A stretch of 64,000 nt of DNA from Orthonyx spaldingii. Lineage: Eukaryota; Chordata; Aves; Passeriformes; Orthonychidae. This document shows, in pieces, positions 27,401 to 39,400 of this stretch. Each line of letters opens with the position of its first letter. The stretch's first letter is position 1. The notes under the pieces were generated by a model that was given only the letters and a program-made list of their open reading frames with translations, searched no databases and had not been told where the DNA came from. The translations under genes and the position numbers were made by a program. The stretch spans positions 317,806-381,805 of the forward strand of contig VZTJ01000009.1 in the NCBI GenBank assembly GCA_013397795.1, read 5' to 3'.

Positions 27401-30400
27401 GTATCTAAAAATACACTTTTCAGTTTTGAGATCATGTGAGCCTGCTTTTGACACAGCAGAATCATAGTACTTGTATATTACAGCTGTAATGGCAAAGTTG
27501 GGTTAGTGATTCAAGAAGATTTCAGTGCGAGCATAATGTGGTTTTGGAAGAAAATACAGAAATATTACCCAATCACTCGTATACATATTGACTAGTTAGT
27601 ATTGCTAGTGTAAAACAGGTCTGTAGGTAAACCTGAAAAGTTGCAACCAGGGAAGTGTGAAGCATTTGTGTGTGGTGGTCAGCTGCTGTTGTAGAGCAGA
27701 GGTGTCTGCTCACTGTTTTCTAGTCAAGCTCAGCAGAATATTTATTTTAGTATTTAAAGCGTGTCAGGATTTGCAGGTTTGATAATTGCGTTTTGGTTTG
27801 GCAATATAGCAAAGTGAATTTGAAGTGCTCTGAATTTCTGATTTTGAGGGTGCAGAGTACCTTAGGGCAAGAACACGTCTTTGTTATGAGGTACCTTATA
27901 CACAGCTTAATGTCGACTAGTAGGTTAGACACTGCTGTTTGTAGTTTTTGCTTTTTTGTGTTGGAAATCTGTTAGATGGGCTGAGAATGAGGTTCAGTAG
28001 TTTAGTGTTTTTTCCTCTAAGTAAAGACAAAAATATTTAAGGTGAGAAAATGTGATTTGTCATTTAATTTAAGATCAGGCCAGCTTTAGTTGATGTGTGT
28101 GAGATCTGAGTGTTCAGTGACAGCTGTTAATTTTTTTTTGTAAAACTCTATTCAGGGTATAGAATGTGTGAAGCAGATTTTACCAGTGACAGACAAGTTA
28201 CCTTTTGTATTTAAGATAAATACAGGTGACTTTTTTTTAGTCTTTCGCTGTGAACCACCAAGAGAAGTCAATGGGATCTCGGATTACTAGTGATACTATC
28301 TCTAGTTCATACCCTGGGCCACTTCAGCCTTCCACTTCAGCCTCTGGGAGAAAAGGCAGCCCAGCATGATTTCATTGTGGTGTATCAGCATTTGTGTTCT
28401 GCTGTAACTCTTCCCAAGACAGAATTTTCAATATAATAATTTCTTGATTTCTTTCTCAGTTGGTGGACTGTAATGTACTTTACTAGGTTGATTTTCTATC
28501 ATATCATGAGGAAGTATGTCAACAGCAAGACTCCTTGAATGAAGTGCTAGAAGCAAAGCACTACAGCTAGATTAATGTGTCAGGTGATTATTTTTGTTCA
28601 TGGATCTTCTAGAAGCAGTTTAGTATACCTTATTCTGTATTTTTCAGAGTATTTTGGGATTGATGTCTTGCTGCTATTATAGGATAAACATTATGAAAGT
28701 TACGAAGGTTTGGGGTGAGTTTGAAAAGAAGATTTTTACGAGAATACTCAAATGTGACATATGTGCAGATATATTAACTGAATGTTCTCAGTACTTAGTT
28801 AAAGCAGCAATGATTTACTGGAGTTTCAGATTTTAGAATATTATTTAATTTGTAGAACAAAGGTGTTATGTTTCTAATCATCAAGGACAATGAAAATTGA
28901 AGACAAAACGTCTAACTGTGAACTACAGAGTTAGAAAGTCAGTTCAGGGTAGTCATAGTTTACATATCTAAATAACATTTTGTCACTTCTTACAGGTATA
29001 TCTGAGTTGTCTTACTTCATATTCTTTCTATACATCTTACTAGCCATCTTCCAGTATAAATGCAAAGGGAATTTTGTTAGTAACTTCACATGAACATTAC
29101 ATTGAACTATACCTCTAGGTAGGTAGCTGAATAAAACAACAGCTGTTTCTTGAATTTTTTGTTTAGTAATTCTGTCCTGCTTTATTACTTCTGTTCTAAC
29201 TTGATTGGAGAATAAACAGTAAGCAGTTAGTTGAAGTGGTTTGTAATCTCTATTAAGTAAAAAAAACCCCAGAAATGCAGATGATCTTGGAAAATATTGC
29301 TCTATGCTTAATTTAAGAATGTAGTGTGAATGTGTTGTGAGTTGTTTGGAGAAGACAGACTCAGTTTTGGTTTTGCTGCTGATAGGCTTCCTTTAACAGG
29401 AAGACAGAGCTGCTCAATTATTAATGTGAATATGCTAATACTTACGTTTATGTGAATAAATGATGATAATACCTAATTTATTTTTTAAGTGTAGTCCAAC
29501 AAAAACTATAAAAAGTGTTGCTGGCAATTTTTCTTGTGTTATGCCAATCCTTTTCCAGCATTTGGCTTAAGGACATGTACAGGATTTTCTGAACTTAAAG
29601 CAATTTTTTCCTCTAAAATAAGTGCAAGAGATCTGGTAAGAATGGCAGCAGCATAACAGAGCCACATGATGTTTCTGAGAAACAGTAGTTACTGGCCATA
29701 AGAAGCCTGGTTGTATGCAAAAATTTATACTGGTTTTGTGCTGTGACAATACGCATATTTCAGAGATGAATTGTGGGCGTTTTGAGGCATACAATAGATA
29801 GCTGTAATTGTGAAAGGAGGCTTGATAATACAGTTCACAGAACAAAGTGAATTAGATAAATGGATATTTGATTTAATAATGATTACAGTAAAATGCGTCT
29901 CTAATTCTGTTTTAGTAATGTAAATGCCTACTTAAGGAAGATTTTTCCCTTGAAATAGATCTAACTGTTATATTGCTATTTCTTCTTTTTGCAAACATTC
30001 TTATATTTGTAAGTAAGAAATGCAGTCTAAATGTTGTGGTGATACAGAGTCTCATTCCATGTTTAGAGTTTTATAGTTCGTGGCTGATCATGGTTTCAGT
30101 AGCTTTAAGATGCTATATTTCCAGAGACTGTACAGCCTTTTGTGTATGCTGCTTTGGCTCAAGTCAGAATACACTACCTTGAGTTTTGTAATCGCTTCCT
30201 TTGAGAGGATTCAAACCAGTTTCCGTAGACTAAGTAGCGAATACTTGTGTTTGTGAGTTTGTTGATTTGTCTTCTTGACAGAGTACCAGTGTGAATGTCC
30301 CTGAAAGACAACTGTTACTGCAATCTTCCAGCTTGTTTAAGGTATTTGGCTTGTGAATTGCCGCACAGAAAAATTAAAACTACAGATAAAAAGCGGTGGG

Positions 30401-33400
30401 GTGTGGGAAGCTGAATACAGAACACTTTGTTCTGCAAGAGCAGTCTTGCGTATTTTACTGGCATTTATGTGTCTGATTTAACACTCAAAGCAATGGGATA
30501 TAATGCAGTTCACATCAGTCTGTTTCTTTACTGGTTTAGAGAAAGCTCTAAAAGGAAATTGATATTACAGGAAACTAAAAAACATTGGAAAGCTGCTTAC
30601 TAGCTTAATAGCTTTACAGATTTAGATTGTATTGTATGGAGATGTTTTGCCAAGATGTAGCTGAAAAATTAAGTCAGTGATAGATGAGGTTAAATACAAG
30701 TGGTATTGCCATTGACCTGTGGGTTACATATTCCTTTGGCAGTCCCTCTCTGCTGCCTTTTTATCAAGTTATGTTTTTTTTTCCTGAATAGGGACACGCA
30801 CATATAATAATTGAAGCTACAATGTAGTATTTGTGTCAAAGCAAGTAGATGAAATTTTTTCTTTGAGATAGAAATGTATGTTCTTGCTAGTCATGTCTAT
30901 TGCTCTAGATAACTGGAGTGAACAACATGCAGTCTCATGCTTACATCAGGTTTAGTAAAGAACGTCTTGAAAAAGACAGTGACCAAGATGGGTAATGGTT
31001 CCAAAGCAGAAATAAGTTCTACATTATTTTCTTTATTTTAAGGAGGTTTGGCAGATACAGTTTGGTTTACTAGTAATGTTTTCTTTATTCTGATGCTTTT
31101 ATCCTTTCATCATTGAAGAGGAGGTCAGATCTGTCAGCTTTAGAACCTTTCTGGATATCATGTGCATAAACATGGTGGACTATAGCATTTGAGTAAAAAT
31201 TAAACAATATAATTAATAAGTCTACATAACTGGTTTAGGGGGCTCCCCTTCCCCTGTGGGTAGTCAAGTACTTTTGGGGTGTTTGGATTTGATTTTGGAG
31301 ACCAGAGATGTACAGCAGTAATGTTTTAGGTGGCTAATGCAAGTTAACTTTTCTAGAATAAGAAACTGAAATCCAAGAGACGTTAAAATAGTTAATTTCC
31401 AAGTAAAGATTTTTGATTTTTGTCAAGAGTAAAATAGGATTAAAATCATACTGGTTTAAAATGGATTTACAATTTTATGACAGTGCAGTCACATAAAGTA
31501 TTGAAGATTGCTTTAGTCATTTGAGCCCATTCAAATGAAAGTGTTTTACTTGTCAACAAGTATAAATATTTAAGGATAAGCAAATATGACTTATATCTGA
31601 AAAAAAAGATGCTGTATTCAGAGCTTTAAACCTAGAAAGGAAAGATGTTTAAATGTTAAAGTAACTTAGTTGGGAGTATCTACAGTGAATCTATTTTTTG
31701 GCCACAAGCAATTTTATTCTTTGGTAGAGGAGTAGGAAGTTACATCTAACTTTCAGTGACATTTCTGTGACAAGCATGGAGTTCTGCAGGTAATTGGGAA
31801 GGGGTGCTTCTTTTTAAATTTTTGAGAATGGGGAGAAGATCTGTTCAATCCATCAGAAAGGATTGAATGGTAATCAAATGAATTATTGATCAAGAAACCT
31901 AAGGCCAGTGATCCATTAAATTCACAGCAAGAAGAGTGGGATGCATCTTAAAAGCTCAGAGTATTTCCTTCTTATATTCTTCAGTGGTTTGAGCCAGAGT
32001 AATTATAAATGGAAATAATATATGCATTCTTAATTGGTAATAAGTAGTGGAATATCTTGTCAAGAAGATAGAGGATTCTTAATTTTCGAAAAATCAGAGT
32101 TTCTTTGTTTTTAACTTAACCAATATCTCTTTAAGGTTTATATAAAAGAGTTTACATTTCTGTCTCTATAGTGGGAGGAAAAGCCTCCTATATGTTTGTA
32201 TTAGTAGCATGTTGCTTTCTGACTTCTTGAGATTTAGAGACATGAAAAAAGAATGTAAATAGCAGAACGATATTCGCTTACTGCCTTTAAGCAAAAGCAC
32301 GAGGAGTGCTTTGATTAAACACCAAAGCCCCTAACTTCTAATGCTTTGAACTGTTAATGTCAATTTATTTTATCAACATAGGTAATTTTAGACAGGATGT
32401 TCTCTACGCAGTGCAGAAGTTATAACATGTTAAACACAATTTTGGGATGTTTTAGAATTCTCATGTAATCTGAAGATCAAGGTATCTATCTGATAATTCA
32501 GGATGATATTTTTAAATTGAAGAACACTATCTTGTACCATACTCTGATATAGGATGTGATATGGTCTATGCTTCTTCATTAGTAGCAATAAGCTACTCTT
32601 GTGAAGTCTTTCTGAAGTGGGTATGATTATGCATTTTAAGTATATTAGTATAGAGATAGGTGTGCTGATACATGTTTAAAAATAAATTGAGGCTCAAGTC
32701 TCCTGAAAACTAAATAGTTAAACTGGATTTTTAGGGGTTCTTCTTTGATTATTCTGACTTGTAGGAAAAAAATTAGTGAAAAACCTCTTAAAAATGGTGT
32801 GTTCATTGATGTTAGTTTTGCTAAAACATTATTTTTTAAATGTTTTTTTTTTTTTTTTACCCAAAGTTGTAATGAATAAATACAAATTTGTGCCTCAGTG
32901 TAAGTATCGCGTTAGTAAGGTATGAAAAACTGAAGGCTTTCTGTACCTCAAAAAATACTCAGAATTAGAGTTACATTTGACCTACAGAGAATGAAGGTGA
33001 AATCCAGTGTTTCATTAAGGTGTTCTGAAAATAGGTTTGGTACTTGTATGTAGTACAGTATTGTAACCGTGGACACTGTAGGAAAACCTCACATGAAAGG
33101 AAGAATATATTTTCAGAGTATTGAACATTTGGAATAAATGAAGCAGAGGATATGTACTGAAGAGCAAAAAACCCAAAATCTGTAATAACTAGCTTCCTTA
33201 AGTAAACAACATTTATTTTGCTGAATGAGGAAGATGTTTTGTGCATGTGAAAAAGTACAAGATAAATAGAAGCAATGATATCAAGTTGTTTGTAATTAAA
33301 TATACACACAATGCATATTGTACAAAAAGGTGGAAGTAAAATTGGATCATAAGGCTTTAACTGTTGATATTTTCGAACTTCTGGATTGCCTGTCTTCCTA

Positions 33401-36400
33401 AGGCAGGTGTTCATATAATATTATAAAGTCCAGACTTAATGCATCATTAAACTCTTGGGTTCATTAATCTCTTTTTGATTTTTAAAAATGATTTCTCTAG
33501 ATAATAAGGTGGTTTTATTCCTAAAGGTAGGAATAGTCCTAATTTAAAAAGTTAATTTTTTTGTAAAAGCGCTTATTTAAGCCTTTCTTCATAGCATTTT
33601 AAAATGCTGTTTCAATTTACAGTTACAAAACTTAATAGACAGGTTTTAGTTGAATTTTTTTATAAAAATCTTTGTGTCTTTCACAAGTCAAATATATAAT
33701 AGTACCATTTCCATTCAATATTTTGTAACTATCTTCAGTATTCCTGTTGTATCTTTTGCCTGTAGTTTTTATGGGGTTTATTTTTTGCTTTTATGTGAAA
33801 AATGTATTTTTAACTCGAGATCAACTTGAAATTGGGTAGGAATTTTATTGATATGTTCATTAATCTTATTTAACCCCTTATCATTAATTTTTATTTTCAT
33901 TTACAGATGGAATACCTCAGGTTTATTATTTTGGCCCATGTGGTAAATATAATGCTATGGTGCTAGAACTACTTGGACCTAGTCTGGAAGATTTATTTGA
34001 CTTGTGTGGTAGGACATTTTCTCTTAAAACCGTTCTTATGATAGCCATACAATTGGTAAGTAGAATAGATGTTAATTTGAGTGTTCAGTAGAATAACTAA
34101 ATCAGTCTTCCATGGATTAAATGCTTATTTCACTTAGGAGATTTGCACTTGTCATGTTTTAAATTGGTGTTGGTGGTATTTAAAAAGCTTGTGATACAGT
34201 TTTAACAGGAATACTGTTATATTACTTTCATCTAATTTGTTCCAGTTTTTCACGTTTTTTCATGAATGTAATTATTTATGTTTTCTGAATTCTCATCACA
34301 ACCTGAAATCGTGAATTGTAGTTTGACATACTCTTTCAAAAAAGAAAACCTTAAAGAAATAAAATTAATTTTAGCCCATGCAAGTGGTTGTATTATGGGA
34401 CTCCTAAATTGCATAAATATTTTTTTCCTGGGCATTGTTATAAGCAAGAAAGCAAACAAACAAATGAAAAATTGCCCAAATCCTTCCAGAAATTATAGCA
34501 CAAAACTACTCAATGAAGAATTATTATCTGTTTTGAAAATTTCCTTATTTGTTTCTGACCTAAGGGTGGGTGGAAATGGAAAGAAAGACAATTAAGGCTG
34601 TGCATGTTTACCAGACTTTCACTTCCCTAAATAGTGATATTCTTACCTGTGCAGGTTAAAAATAGCTGTTTGAAACATGACTGTAGCTATATAACAGGTT
34701 TCCAACTTTGGACATACAGACACATTGAACTTATTTGCAGCTGCAATGACCAAGTTCTTTTTTAAAAATGCTCAAGTCCTCACAGATCCAAAGATCAGCT
34801 TTACTTAATACTTTATAATCCTTTATGAATATGGAAATTTTGATAGAAAGCAGTCCAGCTGGAACAGACATTATATACATAGTGATGAACTTTTAGTGCT
34901 TCTCTCATTTATACCTTTAATATGTAATAGGTCTACATCAAACTTTGCTGCTTACTACTTGGCGACATAAGTTCTGGTTTTACCTTTAAAGTATGCAAAA
35001 CATGCCTGTGCCAGCTGTACTTAGAGATGAAAGCTTCTGTTATAGACAGGATTCGTGACTAATGTCCAATGTGAACGTTTCCAATATGCCAACTGGTCTA
35101 TCTGCTTTGGGAAATTGTACAATTTTCATTCACTTTAATTGGGAGATACTTTGTTAAGAACAACATCCCTTTGGTATTAAGATATTAGGGGGGTGATTTT
35201 TTCTAAACATAAAGCCGATGTAAGATATTTAGCTTCTAACACATTTTAATGTGGCAACCTGAAGCTTAAACTAAACTTTGTCTGTTTTTTTTTTCTTTTA
35301 TTGAAGATTTCTCGTATGGAATATGTCCATTCAAAGAACTTGATATACAGAGATGTAAAACCTGAAAACTTCTTAATAGGACGACCTGGAAACAAAACCC
35401 AGCAAATTATTCACATTATAGACTTTGGTTTGGCAAAGGAGTACGTAGATCCAGAAACAAAGAAGCACATACCATATCGAGAACACAAGAGTCTTACAGG
35501 AACAGCTAGATACATGAGTATAAATACACATTTAGGAAAAGGTATGTGTGCTTTTTAGGTACAGAAACAGCATTGTTTTGTCATAAACCATCTTGTTTTC
35601 AAGTTGTAATTTTTCTCAGTCTCTAGTTAGTAAGAATGGCAAATTTTGTGTATTGTGCAAAATACAGTTTGTCCTTATGTCCCATATTGTTTATGGGAAT
35701 AATCTTTTTTAAATCTCTAATCATCATGATCATGCCTTGGGAATTGTACTCTTTGTTAGATATCCTTGAAAGCAAGATGAGGTGTATCTTTTTGTATCAT
35801 AATACCTTATAAGTATACCATGGCAGAGTGAGGTGTCCAGGAAATAGATGTGCTTACTAAATACAGAAAAGTCAATAGGTTGCAACAACATGGGTTTTCA
35901 ATGCTTGCACTAGTTTTCTGATCTCTTTGAAATGCACCATAACATAATAAAGTAGCTTGGATACGATGCTGATTTCTTGGTGTTTATTTAGTGCTTACAC
36001 TGTTTATAGGTCAGAGTAGTTGAAGGTTATGCCAGCAAGCTAAAGACATGACAGGATGTATATAAATGTAAAAGTTGTTATTATTGAATGAATAAATTCA
36101 CCTTGAAAAAGGTATGAGCACTCGGATCTTTGTTCCAGCTATAGAGGGGTTTTCTAGTGAAAACAGTTAGTTAGACCCCTTTGAATATGTGTAAGCCAGT
36201 TGCTTATCGCACATGGTGATCACTAATTAGGTTACTCTTCAAATTGGTCATAAAAATGTTGCACGATACTTACAGTTTAACTGTAAGTAGAAGTGGTAAT
36301 ATGGCAAATGAGAAACCATTAACATTTCTCAGACAAGAGTAAGGTGCTTTATCAATAAAGCAGAGCCACTGAATTGCTTAGTTTGGAAAATGCCCTTAAG

Positions 36401-39400
36401 GTCATCAAGTTCAACTGTTAACGCAGTACTGCCAAATCCACTAAACCCAATCACTAAACCATGTCCCTAAGCCCCACATCTACAAGGCCTTTAACATACC
36501 TCTGGAAATGGTGCCTCAATCACTTGCCTGGGCAGCCTGTCCCAATGCTTGAGAATCCTTTTGGTGACGAAAATATTCCCAATATCCAGTCTAAACTTTC
36601 CTGTGGCACAACGTGAGGCTTTTTCCTGTTGTCCTACTCTTTGTTCCGTGGGAGAAGAGGCCAACCCCCACCTGGCTACACCCTCCTTTCAGGTGATTAT
36701 AAGACTGATAAGGTCTCTCCTGCGCCTCTTTTTCTCCAGGCTAAACACCGTCAGCTTCCTCAACTGCTCCTCACAGGATCAATGCTCCAGACCCTTCACT
36801 GGTTTTGTTGTTCTGTAGTGGACATACTCCAGCACCTCAAATGTGGGGTTTGAACTTTCTAAACCTAACTTTTGGAACTCAGGTTCTTCAGATAACAGAA
36901 GCATTCACTATATCTTTCAGCCATAAATGTTGATGTCAGCTTAAGGTGATGGTTAGGTTCTTGACACTGGGCTCCCATCTCCTCTAGGCAGGATAGACTT
37001 TTGATTAATGTAAAATTTTCAACAGTGGCACAACCACTTTTAAAATCACATAAATTTTTTACTCCTCCTTAAATAAGAAGGTTACCCCCAAACCATTTAA
37101 GAAAAATAAACCAAAATGTAAAAGTGGTAATTATTTGAAAAACAAACTGAATTTTGATTACATGTCTGATATTAAGACAGGGTGTGTTTATTTTTGTCTA
37201 ATGGTAACTTGTTTAATAATAGAATGATTTGGGTTGGAAAAGATCTTAAAGATCATCAGTTCCAACTCCCTTGTCCTAGGCTGGAACACCAGGTTGTTCA
37301 AAGCCCCATCCAACTTGCCTTGAACAGTTCCAGGGATGAGACATCCGCAGCTTCTCTGTGCAACATGTTCCAGTGTCTTGCCACTCTCACACTGAAGAAT
37401 TTCTACTCAATATTTAATGTAAATTTACTGTCTTTGATTATGAAACCGCTATCCCTTGTCCTGTCACTACATGTCCTTTTAAAACGTCCCTCTCCAGCTT
37501 TCTTGCAGGCCCCCTTTGGGTACAGAAAGGTGCTATAATGTCTGCCTGAAACCTTCTCCAGACAGAACAGCTCCATCTCTCAGACTGTCTTGAGAGCAGG
37601 GAACATCTTCGTGGACTTGCTTGATCAGGTCCATGTCCTTCATATCTTGGGGACCCCAGACGTGGATACAGTGTTCCAGCTGGGGTCTCACCAGAGCAGA
37701 GCAGAGAGGCAAAATCCCCTCCCTCCCTTGCTGCCCACGCTGCTTTGGGTGCAGCCCAGGACACATTTGGCTTTCTGGGCTGTGAGCGCCCATGGCTGGG
37801 CCACGTCCAGCCTCTCATCCACTAACACCCCCAAGTCCTTCTCAGGTCTACTCTCCATTGTCTGCCCAGCCTGTATTTGTCCTTGGGATTGCCCTAACCT
37901 AGCTGCAGGTCCTTGCACTTTTCCTTGTTGAACTTCGTCATGTTCACACAGACCCACCTCCCAAACCTGTCCAGGTCCCCCTGTAGCATCCCTTCCCTCC
38001 AGCGTGTTGACAGCACCACGCAGCCTGGTGTCATTGGCCAGTGTGTTGAGGATGCTCTCAAGCCCACTGTTCATGACACCAACAAAGGTGTTACACAACA
38101 CTGATCCCAGTAGCGACCCCTGAGGAACTTGTTTCCACTTGGACATGGAGTTGCTGACCGCAGCTTACAATGTGACCACCCAGCCATTTCCTTATCCACT
38201 TGTTTCATCTATCAAATCAGTGTCTCTCCAGTTCAGAGACAAGGAAGTCCTGTGTTACAATGTCAAATGCTTTGCACTTGCAGGTACATGATGTTGGTTG
38301 CTCTTCCATCATGTGCCAACACTGTAGCTATGTTGAAGGCCACCAGAACTTTCAGGCATGTTTTGCCCTTACTGAAGCCATCTTGACCATCATCAGTCAC
38401 CACCTTATTTTCCATATCCTTGGGTATAGTTACCAGGAGGTTCTACACCATGACCCTGCTGGGCACTGTGGTGAGACTGACATGAGTTCCTCATGTCTTC
38501 CTTTTCTTCCCTTTGTAATAATGGGGGTTATCTTTTTCCTTTTTTAGTCTGTGGAAACTTTAGTGGGCTGCAATGACTTGTCAGATGTAATGGATGTAAT
38601 GGGCAGTGTCTTTGCCTGAGGTTCCCTAAAGACTTGTAGCTGCATCTCAGAAGGTCCCATGGACTTGTGCATCTTCAGGTTCCTTAGATGGACTCTAACT
38701 TGGGCTATGGTGGGCAGTTCTTCATTGTGCCAGTCTCTGCCCTTGCCTTCTGTGACATGGCTTATGTGACTGGAATACTTGCCAGAGAAAACAATTTTTT
38801 TGCCTCAGCTTTCTCCATATCCCAGGTCTCCTGTTTCCTTCTGGAGAGGTCCCACATTTTTCCTAATTTGCCTTTGGTCACCAACATACTTACAGAAGCT
38901 TTTCTTGTTGTCCTTGACATCCTTGGTCACATTTAATCCTATCAGGGCTTTAGCTTTCTTAAGCTGATCTCTGGCTGCTCGGACTATTTCTCTGTATACC
39001 TCCCAGACTACCTGTCCTTGCTTCCCCTCTCTATATGCTTCCTTTTTTTTCCTTTGGATTCATCCAGGAGCTCCCTGTTCATCCATGTAGACCTCCTGAT
39101 GGTTTTTGCTTGACTTTGTTGAAGGCATTGCTCCTGAGCTTGGAGGAATTCATGTTTGAATATTAATGAACTTTCTTAGGGCCTTGCTTCCCTGCAGAAC
39201 TTTATCTCATGCTACTCTGCCAAGCAGATTCTTGAAGAAGCCAGGTCACCTCTGGTGAAGTTCAGGGTGCTGAGCTTGCTTTGCTCCCTTCTCACTACCC
39301 TTAAGATCTCAAACTCCAGCATTTCATGATCACTGCAGCCAAGGCTGCCCTTGAGCTTCACATTCCCCACCAGCCTCTCCTTGTTGGTGAGAACAAGGTC

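Noticed and set aside
32971..33414. 147-codon minus-strand ORF upstream of exon 4
   Set aside because: The translation is hydrophobic and low in complexity, as expected from AT-rich intron. No homology is recognisable and no gene signals are present.
37438..38146. Minus-strand ORFs of 126 and 152 codons as host genes
   Set aside because: They read as the RT core and C-terminus of CR1 (PQGSLLG, a mutated FADD, KDLGVLVDERLD) with frameshifts.
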